The position numbers were made by a program, and so were the translations under genes. The notes under the pieces are model-generated. The model saw only the letters and a program-made list of their open reading frames with translations. It made no database searches and was not told the origin of the DNA. A stretch of 64,000 bases of DNA from an uncultured Paracoccaceae bacterium (GTDB lineage Bacteria; Pseudomonadota; Alphaproteobacteria; Rhodobacterales; Rhodobacteraceae): assembly GCA_947498985.1 (NCBI GenBank), contig CANMMF010000006.1:1-64000 (forward strand). The letters run 5' to 3'. Of this stretch, positions 1-9,594 are shown one piece after another; positions within the stretch are counted from its first letter, which is position 1, and every line of letters starts with the position of its first letter.

Positions 1-235
1 ACATGACCTTGCCCACGCGTCGCGCGCGCCGGGACGCGCGGGGCGGATGTTGTACCTGAAGTGACTCAGGTGTGGGCCGTCACGTCTGCTATGCAGACAT
101 GACCTTGCCCACGCGTCGCGTGCGCCGGGACGCGCGGGGCGGATGTTGCACCTGGAGCAACTCAGGTGTGGGCCGTCACGTCTGCTATGCAGACATGACC
201 TTGCCCACGCGTCGCGCGCGCCGGGACGCGCGCGA
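1..235. repeat. 96-bp tandem repeat array, about 2.4 copies, cut by window start
   Basis: The same 96-bp unit begins at 1, 97 and 193, with only a few base differences between copies. Each complete unit carries an imperfect palindrome (79-103 and 175-199) whose core is GTCTGC-TAT-GCAGAC, flanked by GTCA and TGAC. It also carries a second, GC-rich inverted repeat of CGCGTC with GACGCG. Because 96 is divisible by three, a frame stays open through the array on the plus strand, but codon use and the lack of a ribosome site argue against a protein. The array lies just downstream of the sulP stop codon. Total copy number is unknown because it continues left of the window. Confidence 0.85.
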
Positions 236-240
236 CGGGC

Positions 241-1869
241 CTAATGTCCCCCCAGAACCCCGGTGCGGACGCCGTAATCCACCGCCAGCGCGTAATCGGG
301 GTCGTCGTCGCTGTCGACCACAAGGTGACCGGCCCTCTTCAGCAGCCGGTGGCAATCGCGGCTGAGATGGCGCAACTGGATCTGCTTGCCCGCCTCCTCG
401 TATTTCGCCGCAACCGCCTCGATGGCCTGCAGCGCGGACTGGTCCACCACCCGGCTGTCGGCGAAATCCACGATCACCGTCGAGGGATCCCCCGACACGT
501 CAAAGAGCTCGGAAAACCCTTCGGACGAGCCGAAAAACAGCGGGCCCTGCACCTGGTAGACCCGCGCGCCTTCGGGGGTGGAATAGGTCTTGGCATGGAT
601 CCGGCGCGCGTTGTTCCACGCATAGGCCAGCGCCGAGACGATGACCCCCACCACCACGGCCACCGCGAGATCCTCCATCACCGTGACCACGGTCACCAGC
701 AGAATCACAAACGCGTCCATCAGCGGCACCTTGCGCAGGATGGTGAGCGAGTTCCACGCGAACGTCCCGATCACCACCATGAACATCACCCCCACAAGCG
801 CGGCCAGCGGAATGAGCTCGATCAGCGGCGCGGCAAAAAGGATGAAGACCAGCAAAAAGAGCGCCGCGGCAATGCCCGCGATCCGCGTGCGCGCGCCGGA
901 TTTCACGTTGATCATCGACTGGCCGATCATCGCGCAGCCGCCCATGCCGCCGAAGAACCCCGTGACCGTATTGGCCACACCCTGAGCGATACATTCCTGG
1001 CTGGCGCCACCGCGCTTATTGGTCATCTCACCCACGAGGTTCAGCGTCAGCAGGCTTTCGATCAGGCCGATGGCCGCGAGAATCACCGCGTAGGGCAGGA
1101 TGATCTCGAAGGTTTCCCAGTTGAGCGGCACCATCGGGATGTGCAGCGTCGGCAGCCCGCCCGCGATGGAGGCCAGATCGCCGACCCGTGGCACCTCGAG
1201 CCCCAGCCCGATGACGAGGGCGGCCACGATGGCGATCCCCGCCAGCGGGGCCGGCACCACGCGGCTCACCCGCGGCATCACCCAGATGATCGCCATGGTC
1301 AGCGCCGTCAGCCCCAGCATCAGGACAAGGGGCATGCCCGAGAGCCATTCGCCCCCGCTCATGCCGTGGCCGGTCTGCTCCATCGTGCCGGGCACTTTGA
1401 ATTGGCCCAGCTGGGCCAGGAAAATCACGATGGCCAGCCCGTTCACAAAGCCCAGCATCACCGGATGCGGCACAAGCCGGATGAACTTGCCCCATTGCAT
1501 GACGCCCGCGAAGACCTGCAGCAGCCCCATCAGCACCACGGTGGCAAAGAGGTACTCCACCCCGTGCTGCGCCACCAGCGCCACCATCACCACCGCCAGA
1601 GCGCCCGTGGCGCCTGAGATCATGCCCGGCCGCCCGCCGAATAGCGCGGTGATCAGACCGACAAGAAAGGCCGCGTAAAGCCCCACGAGCGGGTGCACAC
1701 CCGCGACAAACGCAAAGGCCACCGCTTCGGGCACCAGCGCCAGCGCCACGGTGAGACCGGCCAGAAGTTCGATGCGCAAACGGCCCGGCGTCAGCTTCTC
1801 GTCCGAGCCCAAAGACAGGTCGGGCAAATCAATTCGCTTGGCAAAACTTGCCAGTATGGCCTTCTTCAT
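241..1869 (-). CDS. SulP-family anion permease with C-terminal STAS domain
   Basis: This 542-aa inner-membrane protein is a SulP (SLC26-type) transporter of sulfate, bicarbonate or a similar anion. Residues about 30-420 are a run of hydrophobic segments that includes the family-typical stretch beginning GLTVALALVPEAVAFAF. Residues about 430-530 form a STAS domain with a beta strand followed by VVDQSALQAI. The start is an ATG at 1869 with an AGGAAGGA ribosome site upstream. The length is normal for the family. No carbonic anhydrase or sulfur-assimilation gene is adjacent, so the anion cannot be chosen from context. The family is certain; the substrate is not. Confidence 0.9.
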   Translation of the reverse strand: MKKAILASFAKRIDLPDLSLGSDEKLTPGRLRIELLAGLTVALALVPEAVAFAFVAGVHPLVGLYAAFLVGLITALFGGRPGMISGATGALAVVMVALVAQHGVEYLFATVVLMGLLQVFAGVMQWGKFIRLVPHPVMLGFVNGLAIVIFLAQLGQFKVPGTMEQTGHGMSGGEWLSGMPLVLMLGLTALTMAIIWVMPRVSRVVPAPLAGIAIVAALVIGLGLEVPRVGDLASIAGGLPTLHIPMVPLNWETFEIILPYAVILAAIGLIESLLTLNLVGEMTNKRGGASQECIAQGVANTVTGFFGGMGGCAMIGQSMINVKSGARTRIAGIAAALFLLVFILFAAPLIELIPLAALVGVMFMVVIGTFAWNSLTILRKVPLMDAFVILLVTVVTVMEDLAVAVVVGVIVSALAYAWNNARRIHAKTYSTPEGARVYQVQGPLFFGSSEGFSELFDVSGDPSTVIVDFADSRVVDQSALQAIEAVAAKYEEAGKQIQLRHLSRDCHRLLKRAGHLVVDSDDDPDYALAVDYGVRTGVLGGH

Positions 1870-1951
1870 CTGCTTGGAATCCTTCCTGCTCGCGCGCCGG
1901 TCCTAACGCAACCGGTTGCAAATGGCCACCAACCACAACGAAACGGAGCCA

Positions 1952-1976
1952 TGACGCGGGCACATACCCCGCGTCA
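1952..1976 (-). terminator. Hairpin between the RTX gene and sulP
   Basis: A perfect 9-bp stem (TGACGCGGG with CCCGCGTCA) and a short loop lie about 60 nt after the RTX gene stop and before the sulP start. No clear uridine run follows on the minus strand, so it may be a weak terminator, a processing site or an operator. Confidence 0.35.
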
Positions 1977-2035
1977 CGGATCCTGTAACGGATACTTTGG
2001 CCTGTTCGGGCAGCTTTTCGGCGCGCGCCGGTCGT

Positions 2036-3016
2036 TCAGACCAGCAGGATGTCCCCGGGGCCGAGATCGGCCTCCTCCACCCCGCGCAGCACAATCTCGG
2101 CGCCGCCATCGTAGCGCAGGATCGTGCCGACCGGACGCTCGATCAGCTCGAAACTGGCGACCCCCTGCAGCTGGATGACATCCTCGCCCGGTACAAAATC
2201 GGCAATGGTGTCGCGCCCGTCGCCGGGCTCGAAGCGGAAGACATCCGCCTCTGCCCCGCCGCGCAGCAGGTCGTCCTCGGCGCCGCCATCGATCAGATCG
2301 ATCCCGGTATTGCCGTTCAGCACGTCATTGTTGCGCCCGCCCAGAAGCGTGTCGTCCCCTGCCCCGCCCACCAGCGTGTCATCGCCGTTGGAGCCGTCCA
2401 GCGAATCGTTGCCGCTGTTGCCCATGAGCAGATCGTCCTGCGCGCCGCCGCGCAGACTGTCATCGCCGCGCCCGCCATAGAGGCTGTCATTGCCCATGCC
2501 ACCGAGGATCGTGTCGTCACCGTCCCCGGACCAGAGCCGGTCATCCCCGAACTCCAGAACAAACTTGTCGTCGCCGCGGAAGTTCAGCACCACGCCAAAC
2601 GGATCGGTCTCTCCCGGGCGGTGGGATTCCGGCACCGAATTACCGAAATAGACCCAGTTCTGCTGCAGCAGCAAACGGTCGAGCGCGCGCAGATCGCCCC
2701 CCGCTTCCGCGGCGGCCGCGGCGATCAGGTCGCCGATATCGAGCCGCAGTTTCCAGAAATCGACGTCATAGCCCAGCAGACCGGCGACATCGATATGCAC
2801 CGCGTCGAGCCGCCCATCGACCAGATAGGTGGCGTCGCCCACGTCAAGGTAGCTGAAATTCACACCCGTGAGCGTCACCGGCGAAGCGCCCAGCATCAGC
2901 GTGGCACTGGTGGCATCGCCCGAGGTCACCTCGGCATCGCCAAGCGCGCTTGTCAGCACGCTCAGCAGATCGCCCGGATCCTGTGCAACACCTTCTGAAA
3001 TCCGGATAAATGGCAT
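2036..3016 (-). CDS. RTX (hemolysin-type) calcium-binding repeat protein
   Basis: This 326-aa protein has a C-terminal half built of glycine/aspartate nonapeptide repeats of the GGxGxDxL type (about residues 155-275: GDGDDTILGG, GMGNDSLYGG, GRGDDSLRGG and so on). After the repeats comes the usual acidic end FRFEPGDGRDTIADF. Such repeats form Ca2+-binding parallel beta rolls, typically in proteins secreted without a signal peptide by type I systems. The N-terminal 150 residues match no family I recognise. ATG 3016 is chosen because GAGAAAG lies 9 nt upstream; a TTG at 3034 is also in frame. No type I exporter genes are nearby. Confidence 0.85.
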   Translation of the reverse strand: MPFIRISEGVAQDPGDLLSVLTSALGDAEVTSGDATSATLMLGASPVTLTGVNFSYLDVGDATYLVDGRLDAVHIDVAGLLGYDVDFWKLRLDIGDLIAAAAAEAGGDLRALDRLLLQQNWVYFGNSVPESHRPGETDPFGVVLNFRGDDKFVLEFGDDRLWSGDGDDTILGGMGNDSLYGGRGDDSLRGGAQDDLLMGNSGNDSLDGSNGDDTLVGGAGDDTLLGGRNNDVLNGNTGIDLIDGGAEDDLLRGGAEADVFRFEPGDGRDTIADFVPGEDVIQLQGVASFELIERPVGTILRYDGGAEIVLRGVEEADLGPGDILLV

Positions 3017-3212
3017 AGGTCGCAACTTTCTCAATCGAACAAATCTGCGCGCAGCTTACAGCGAAACCGCGCAAAGGCGATGGCAAATTCACCGGCAGAG
3101 CGCGGGAGTCCGCGCCATGGCACTCACATTCGCGTAAGCCCGCGACCGGGCGGGCTTGCATGCGGGGGATGATGATCTAGGCTCGCCCGCGCGTCATGGA
3201 CCGGAGGCAGAC

Positions 3213-4094
<882 letters not shown>

Positions 4095-4110
4095 GCGCCG
4101 CGCAAGCGCC

Positions 4111-4782
4111 GTGCACCGCGCCGCTCTGCTCACCCTGCCGCTTTTCGTCGCGCCCGCGTCGGCCGATGATTTCGTGACCAGCTCCGGCCTGCTGCCGGAT
4201 AACGCGTTCTGACGGCATGTCTCCTGCGGCGCGGCCCCCGATGCGGCCTGCACCAAACCGCTGCTGCGCCGGCCCGGCGACGGGGCGGTCACGGTCAGCC
4301 TCACCCGCATCGACCGCGCCTTTCCGGGTGGCCAACAGGCGCGCGCCCGCGCCGCCCTCACCCGCGCGGTGCAGTATCTCAACGCATCCGGCATGGCCCT
4401 CACGCTGCGCGTCGCCCCCGATGACATCGAGGCCGATATCCGCATCCATCTGCCCGACACCGACGGCACCACCCCGATCGCAGGCTCCGGCATCCCGGGC
4501 GTCGACGGCATTTCGCTCGATGGCGCCCGGGTGCTGGTCCGGGGCAACCCCGATACCGGCCCGATCCGCAACGCGCATGTCGTCTTCGGTCTCCGCCTGC
4601 CCCGCCGCCACTGCGACCCGCCCATGCTCGAAGAGCTCACCCAGGCGCAGGGCCTGTTGACCGATATTCGCAATCCGGCCTACGAAGGCGTGTCGGTCTT
4701 CCCGCAGGACAGCAACGCGGCCAGGCGTCTGGGACCGCAGGACATCATGGCGTTGCGGCGTCACGACCCGATTGAGGAGTAA
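4111..4782 (+). pseudogene. DUF2927-family secreted protein interrupted by an in-frame TGA
   Basis: One reading frame runs from GTG 4111 to the TAA at 4780-4782. It encodes a signal-peptide-like start (HRAALLTLPLFVAPASA), then DDFVTSSGLLPDNAF, a TGA at 4210-4212, and RHVSCGAAPDAAC onward to the DUF2927 C-terminus (MLEELTQAQGLLTDIRNP ... DSNAARRLGPQDIMALRRH). The frame and the family pattern are intact on both sides, so a single base change (probably TGG to TGA) breaks codon 34. DUF2927 proteins are exported proteins of unknown function in Rhodobacteraceae. Re-initiation at ATG 4369 would lose the signal peptide. A sequencing error or a recent nonsense mutation are both possible. Confidence 0.75.
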
Positions 4783-4786
4783 CCTC

Positions 4787-5410
4787 TTGTCGCTCGAGCT
4801 CTGGCTGGCCTTTGTCGCCGCCTCCACCGCCCTGCTGATGATCCCCGGCCCCACGGTGCTGCTGGTGCTCTCCTACGCGCTCTCCAGGGGGCGCGCGGTC
4901 GCGCTTTCCTGCGCCGCGGGTGTGGCGCTGGGCGATCTGGTCGCCATGACCCTGTCGCTTGCCGGGCTGGGCACGCTGGTGGCCACCTCGGCCACGCTTT
5001 TCACGCTGCTGAAATGGATTGGCGCGGTTTATCTGGTCTGGCTCGGCCTGAAACTCCTGCGCTCGGCGCCGTCGCAGGGCCTCGCATTGCCGCGGGCCGA
5101 CGTCTCTTGCCGCGGCGTCTTCCGGCACGCCGCCACGGTGACCGCGCTCAACCCCAAATCGATCGCTTTCTTCATCGTCTTCGTGCCGCAATTCATCGCC
5201 GCCGACGCGCCGCTCGCGCCGCAATTCACCATCCTCGTGAGCACATTTGTGGCGCTGGCGGCGCTCAATACATTGGCCTACGCGCTGGCCGCTGGCGCGC
5301 TGCGCCAGACCATCCGGCGCCCGGCGGTGCTGATCTGGATCACCCGCGCGGGCGGCGCCACGCTGATCGCCATGGGCGCGCTGACCGCAACGCTTCGGAG
5401 ACAGGCATGA
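4787..5410 (+). CDS. LysE/RhtB-family amino acid exporter
   Basis: This 207-aa inner-membrane protein has about six hydrophobic segments and the LysE signature near the N-terminus ([20 protein letters not shown]), plus the conserved [15 protein letters not shown] segment. The family exports amino acids or small related metabolites by proton antiport. The start is taken as TTG 4787, because GAGGAG at 4774-4779 lies 7 nt upstream; an earlier in-frame TTG at 4772 overlaps that site. It begins 4 nt after the DUF2927 frame and overlaps apt by the ATGA at 5407-5410, so it is translationally coupled to apt. The substrate is unknown. Confidence 0.88.
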   Translation: MSLELWLAFVAASTALLMIPGPTVLLVLSYALSRGRAVALSCAAGVALGDLVAMTLSLAGLGTLVATSATLFTLLKWIGAVYLVWLGLKLLRSAPSQGLALPRADVSCRGVFRHAATVTALNPKSIAFFIVFVPQFIAADAPLAPQFTILVSTFVALAALNTLAYALAAGALRQTIRRPAVLIWITRAGGATLIAMGALTATLRRQA

Positions 5411-5937
5411 ACGACGTCAAGGACTACATCCGCACCATCCCCGACTTTCCCCATGACGGCATCATGTTCCGCGACGTGACCACGCTCTTTGCCGATCCGC
5501 GCGGCTTCCGGATCGCCATCGACCAGCTGCTGCACCCCTATGCGGGCCTGCGCTTCGACAAGGTGGTCGGGCTCGAGGCGCGCGGCTTCATCCTCGGCGG
5601 CGCGGTGGCGCACCAGCTCTCGGCGGGGTTTGTGCCGGTGCGCAAGAAGGGCAAGCTGCCCGGCGCGGTGATCTCGCAATCCTACACGCTCGAATATGGC
5701 GAGGCGGTGGTGGAGCTGCATGACGACGCAATCACCGCGGGCGAAAAGATCCTGATCGTCGACGATCTTCTGGCCACCGGCGGCACGGCGGAGGCGGGCA
5801 TCAAGCTGGTCGAGCGCCTGGGGGGCGAGATCATCGGCTGCGCCTTCATCGTCGATCTGCCCGAACTCGGCGGCCGCGCCCGGCTCGAAGCGCTGGGCAT
5901 GGAGGTGCATGCGCTCTGCGCCTATGACGGTCTCTGA
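5407..5937 (+). CDS. apt: Adenine phosphoribosyltransferase
   Basis: This 176-aa type I phosphoribosyltransferase makes AMP from adenine and PRPP. It has the usual APRT start ([20 protein letters not shown]), the [10 protein letters not shown] loop, and the PRPP-binding motif [14 protein letters not shown]. The length is typical. The ATG at 5407 overlaps the stop of the LysE gene by four bases. Together with mtnP upstream it forms an adenine salvage set: methylthioadenosine from polyamine or homoserine-lactone synthesis is split and the adenine returned to AMP. Confidence 0.95.
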   Translation: MNDVKDYIRTIPDFPHDGIMFRDVTTLFADPRGFRIAIDQLLHPYAGLRFDKVVGLEARGFILGGAVAHQLSAGFVPVRKKGKLPGAVISQSYTLEYGEAVVELHDDAITAGEKILIVDDLLATGGTAEAGIKLVERLGGEIIGCAFIVDLPELGGRARLEALGMEVHALCAYDGL

Positions 5938-6263
5938 CCCACCGAAGCCGACGCACCCCCACCGAAAACGCCGTCCAGCCCGCAGCGCAGAAGCCCCGGC
6001 CCAACGCCCCCTGCTTCTCTGGTTCGGAAATACTTCGGGGGTATGGGGGCTGGCCCCCATTCCGACATCGCGCCAATGCGCCGCGCCTCCGAATTCCCGG
6101 CACCCCGCCAAGGCCCCCGCCGCGGCACGCACACCGCCCGACCATCACCCGCGACACCCGCCCGTAGCGCCCGCCGCCCCGCCCATGCCGAAGGCATTGC
6201 GGGGCTGATCCGGCGCGCGCCGCAGGCGCGCTCATCTGCGTCACCCGGGCACGCGGGACGGGG
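5938..6263. other. Non-coding gap between convergent apt and phaZ
   Basis: This 326-base gap holds one copy of the recurrent AAATA/GGGGCTGGCCCC element (6015-6060). Near 6210-6235 is a GC-rich inverted repeat (GGCGCGC with GCGCGCC-like arms) that could terminate either convergent gene. I see no ORF with codon bias or a ribosome site. Confidence 0.6.
6015..6060 (+). repeat. Recurrent intergenic element, copy 1
   Basis: An A/T box (TTCGGAAATACTTCGGGGG) is followed by the hairpin GGGGGCTGGCCCCC. The same two-part arrangement occurs at 12983, 47750, 53889, 55547, 58240 and 60089. Confidence 0.7.
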
Positions 6264-7547
6264 TCACGCGACGTTGGCGGCTTTCGGTGTGGCGCGCTTG
6301 GCGCGCGGTTTCGCACTGGCGGAATTTGCGTCGATGAATTCCAGTACCAGCGGGCGGATGTTGTTGCGCCAGCTCTTGCCCGCGAAGATCCCGTAATGCC
6401 CGGCCCCGGGCTCCACGTGGCTTGCCTTCTTGCTGTCCGGCAGACCGGTGCAGAGATCGAGTGCGGCCACACATTGCCCCGGCGCCGAGATATCGTCCTT
6501 GGCGCCTTCGACGGTTTTCACCGCCACGCTGGTGATCGCCCCCATATCGACCTCGTGACCGGCCACGACAAAGGCGTTGCGCGCAATCTCGCGGTTCTTG
6601 AAGATCCGCTCCACCGTCGAGAGGTAAAACTCCGCCGGCATGTCCATCACCGCAAGGTATTCGTCGTAAAACCGGTTATGGGCGTCGTGGTCGCCCGCCT
6701 CGCCGCGCGACACGCGCAGGATCTGGTCGTTGAACGCCTTGCCGTGGCGTTCGGAATTCATGCTCATGAAGCTCGCCAGCTGCAGCAGTCCGGGATAGAC
6801 CATGCGGCCCACGCCGGGATATTTGAAGCCGACGCGCTGGATCATCGTCTCCTCCAGCTGGCCCATGGTCACGCGGCGGCCGAAATCCGTCACATCGGTG
6901 GGCGTCGCGTCGGGATCGACCGGCCCGCCGATCAGCGTCAGCGTGCGCGGCTGGGCGTCGGGGTCGAGCTCCGCGAGATAGGCGGTGGCGGCCAGCGTCA
7001 GCGGCGCCGGCTGGCAGACCGCGATCACATGTGTGTCGGGGCCCAGATGTTTCATGAACTCCATCAGGTAGAGCGTGTAATCCTCCACGTCGAACTTGCC
7101 CGCCGAGACCGGAATGTCGCGCGCGTTGTGCCAGTCGGTGATGTAGACCTCGCAATTCACCATCAGCGATTTCACCGTGGAGCGCAGCAGCGTCGCGTAA
7201 TGCCCCGACATCGGCGCCACCAGCAGGATCTTGCGCGCCTGCTCGTCGCGGCCGGTGACGTTGAAATGCAGCAGATCGCCGAACGGCTTCTCGACCACCG
7301 TGTCGATATTGACCAGATGGTCGCGGCCGTCCTCATGGGTGAAGGTGCGGATACCCCAGTCGGGTTTCGCCACCATGCGTTCGAAGGTGCGTTCGGTCAC
7401 CTCGCCCCAGGCTGCCATCCACTGGAAGGCAGGGTTTGGAATCATCGACCAGGCGGGGTATGATGCCATGGTTTTTGCCGTCGCTCCCAACCATTGATTG
7501 GTGTTGCGGACGGTTTCCATCCAATCGTATGTCGCCATATAGCGCAT
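6264..7547 (-). CDS. phaZ: Intracellular polyhydroxyalkanoate depolymerase
   Basis: This 427-aa alpha/beta-hydrolase of the intracellular PhaZ type mobilises stored polyhydroxybutyrate granules. The nucleophile is the cysteine of VCQPAP (about residue 178), not a serine, as in the Ralstonia PhaZ group; the C-terminal HVEPGAGHYGIF supplies the histidine. The basic, alanine-rich tail (PRAKRATPKAANVA) could touch DNA or the granule surface. The start is taken at ATG 7547, 8 nt after AGGAG; a GTG at 7556 is in frame but overlaps the ribosome site. It is divergent from phaC across 124 bp that contain a CTGC-N3-GCAG operator. Confidence 0.92.
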   Translation of the reverse strand: MRYMATYDWMETVRNTNQWLGATAKTMASYPAWSMIPNPAFQWMAAWGEVTERTFERMVAKPDWGIRTFTHEDGRDHLVNIDTVVEKPFGDLLHFNVTGRDEQARKILLVAPMSGHYATLLRSTVKSLMVNCEVYITDWHNARDIPVSAGKFDVEDYTLYLMEFMKHLGPDTHVIAVCQPAPLTLAATAYLAELDPDAQPRTLTLIGGPVDPDATPTDVTDFGRRVTMGQLEETMIQRVGFKYPGVGRMVYPGLLQLASFMSMNSERHGKAFNDQILRVSRGEAGDHDAHNRFYDEYLAVMDMPAEFYLSTVERIFKNREIARNAFVVAGHEVDMGAITSVAVKTVEGAKDDISAPGQCVAALDLCTGLPDSKKASHVEPGAGHYGIFAGKSWRNNIRPLVLEFIDANSASAKPRAKRATPKAANVA

Positions 7548-7636
7548 CAGAGGCACTCCTTAATAGACTGCCCGGGAGACAAATGCCCACACCGAGCCAA
7601 ATCGTCGCTTTGCCTCCCACGCCCGGCGACGGTATT

Positions 7637-7647
7637 CTGCACAGCAG
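7637..7647. promoter_or_regulatory. Putative PhaR operator, phaZ-phaC promoter
   Basis: CTGC-ACA-GCAG lies 24 nt before the phaC start codon in the divergent phaZ/phaC promoter. It matches the CTGC-N3-GCAG consensus reported for PhaR of Paracoccus and Rhodobacter. The same motif occurs twice before phaP. Confidence 0.6.
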
Positions 7648-7671
7648 CGAGAATAGGGGGGAAAGTTAACG

Positions 7672-9474
7672 ATGACAACAAACGACATTGCCGCAGCCGA
7701 GAGCCGCGAGCGTCTTGACGCAAATTTGGCACGGGTCGAGGATCTGTCGAAACGGCTGATGACCGCGCTCACCCGCAAGAAATCGGTGCCCGCGGCGCTG
7801 AGCGGTCCGGATGCCTCGCTCTATGCCAACGCCAGCCAGGCCTACTGGCAGGAATGGATGCAGAATCCCGCCAAGATGCTGGAGCATCAGGTGCAGTACT
7901 GGGGCAAGACGATGACCCATTTCGTCGACGCCCAGCAGGCGCTGGCCAAGGGCCCGCTCAAGGCGCCCGAGGATCCCGGCCCCAAGGACCGGCGCTTTGC
8001 CAACCCGCTCTGGGACACCCACCCCTATTTCAACTACGTCAAGCAGCAATACCTGATCAATTCCGAGGCCATCGCCGGATCGCTCGATGAGATCGCGGAG
8101 CTTGATCCCAAGGAAAAGCGCCGGCTGAAGTACTTCGCCCAGCAGATCACCGACATGTTTGCGCCGACGAATTTTCTGGCCACCAATCCCGATGCGCTGA
8201 TGCGCGCGGTCGAGACCGAGGGCGAGAGCCTTGTGAAGGGTCTCGAAAACCTCGTGTCCGATCTTGAGGCCAATAACGGCGAGCTGGTGGTGCGGCTGGC
8301 CGATGAAGAGGCGTTCCAGATCGGCGAGAACATCGCGACCGCCGAGGGCGAGGTGATCTTTCGCAACCGGATGATGGAGGTGATCCAGTACAGCCCGACC
8401 ACCGACGAGGTGCACGAGACCCCCATCGTGCTCTTCCCGCCCTGGATCAACAAGTTCTACATTCTCGATCTCAAGCCCACCAACAGCCTGATCCGCTGGG
8501 TGGTCGATCAGGGCTATACGCTCTTTGTGGTCAGCTGGATCAACCCCGGCGCGGACTATGCCGATGTCGGCCTGGAAGCCTATATCGAAGAGGGCTATCT
8601 CAAGGCCACCGAGATCGCCAAGGAGGTCTGCGGCGTCGACAAGATCAACGCCGTGGGCTACTGCATCGCGGGCACCACGCTGTCGCTCACCCTGTCTCTG
8701 ATGAAAAAGCGCGGCGACAAGTCGATCAAGTCGGCCACCTTCTTCACCGCGCTCACCGATTTCTCCGATCAGGGCGAATTCACGCCGTTCCTCGAGGATG
8801 ACTTCGCCGACGGGATCGAGCAGGAGATCGCGCAGGAGGGCGTGCTGCCCTCCTTCATCATGGCGCGCACTTTCTCCTTCCTGCGCTCCAACGACCTGAT
8901 CTACGGCCCCGCGATCCGCCACTACATGATGGGAGAGACGCCGCCCGCCTTCGATCTGCTCTACTGGAACGGCGACGGCGCCAACCTGCCCGGCAAGATG
9001 TTCAGCCAGTACCTGCGCGGGCTCTGCCAGCGCAACGAGTTCGCCACCGGCGAATTCGAGCTGTTAGGCGAAACCCTGTCGGTCAAGGATGTGGACGTGC
9101 CGCTGATGTCCATCGCCACCGAGACCGATCACATCGCCGCCGCGCGCGACGTCTATCGCGGCGTGCAGATGATGGGCTCGCGCTCCAAGCAGTTCGTGCT
9201 GGGCCAGTCTGGCCATATCGCGGGCATCGTGAATCCGCCCAGCAAGAACAAGTACGGCCATTTCACCGGCGACGATCTCAAGCTCGATTTCGACGAATGG
9301 AAAGACAGCGCAGAGCATCACGAGGGCTCCTGGTGGCCGCATTGGGAGGCCTGGCTGAAGAAGCGGTCGGGCAAGAAAGTGCCCGCGCGAATCCCCGGCG
9401 AGGCAGGGTATGAACCGCTCTGCCCCGCGCCCGGCACCTATGTGAAACTGAAGGCTGTAAAGCAAAATCAGTGA
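7672..9474 (+). CDS. phaC: Class I poly(3-hydroxyalkanoate) synthase
   Basis: This 600-aa granule-bound enzyme polymerises 3-hydroxyacyl-CoA. The lipase-like box GYCIAGT carries the catalytic cysteine at residue 331; the downstream partners are the aspartate in TETDHIA and the histidine in GQSGHIAGIVNPP. The N-terminal PhaC domain (about 85-255) precedes the alpha/beta-hydrolase core, and there is the usual WWPHWEAWL segment near the end. The length fits class I, which needs no PhaE or PhaR subunit. ATG 7672 follows GGGGGAAAG. phaP follows 120 bp downstream under its own operator-containing promoter. Confidence 0.96.
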   Translation: MTTNDIAAAESRERLDANLARVEDLSKRLMTALTRKKSVPAALSGPDASLYANASQAYWQEWMQNPAKMLEHQVQYWGKTMTHFVDAQQALAKGPLKAPEDPGPKDRRFANPLWDTHPYFNYVKQQYLINSEAIAGSLDEIAELDPKEKRRLKYFAQQITDMFAPTNFLATNPDALMRAVETEGESLVKGLENLVSDLEANNGELVVRLADEEAFQIGENIATAEGEVIFRNRMMEVIQYSPTTDEVHETPIVLFPPWINKFYILDLKPTNSLIRWVVDQGYTLFVVSWINPGADYADVGLEAYIEEGYLKATEIAKEVCGVDKINAVGYCIAGTTLSLTLSLMKKRGDKSIKSATFFTALTDFSDQGEFTPFLEDDFADGIEQEIAQEGVLPSFIMARTFSFLRSNDLIYGPAIRHYMMGETPPAFDLLYWNGDGANLPGKMFSQYLRGLCQRNEFATGEFELLGETLSVKDVDVPLMSIATETDHIAAARDVYRGVQMMGSRSKQFVLGQSGHIAGIVNPPSKNKYGHFTGDDLKLDFDEWKDSAEHHEGSWWPHWEAWLKKRSGKKVPARIPGEAGYEPLCPAPGTYVKLKAVKQNQ

Positions 9475-9486
9475 CTTGAAAAAATT

Positions 9487-9531
9487 ATGCTGCAGTGCAG
9501 AAAAAGTACTTGAATTTCTGCACTGCAGCAT
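9487..9531. promoter_or_regulatory. phaP promoter with two putative PhaR operators in a large inverted repeat
   Basis: Two 17-nt perfect arms (9487-9503 and 9515-9531) face each other across 11 nt. Each arm contains a CTGC-N3-GCAG box (CTGCAGTGCAG at 9490-9500 and CTGCACTGCAG at 9518-9528). A sigma-70-like promoter, TTGAAT (9510-9515) with 17 nt to CATATT (9533-9538), places the second box inside the -35/-10 spacer, so a bound repressor would block RNA polymerase. The repeat could also form a hairpin after phaC. Confidence 0.65.
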
Positions 9532-9594
9532 GCATATTCCTCTCAGACGCAGAACAGCGGGGTGGGCCCGCAAAGCGCTGAAAGGAATAGATCG

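Noticed and set aside
1-235. Possible CRISPR array
   Set aside because: Copies are contiguous and the whole 96-bp unit repeats; there are no variable spacers and no cas genes.
72-365. Plus-strand repeat-encoded protein (GRHVCYADMTLPTRR units)
   Set aside because: The frame is open only because the repeat unit is a multiple of three; no ribosome site or family, and it runs into the antisense strand of sulP.
4210-4212. Selenocysteine or recoded TGA in the DUF2927 gene
   Set aside because: DUF2927 is not a selenoprotein family, no SECIS-like hairpin follows, and a Trp codon is the simple alternative.
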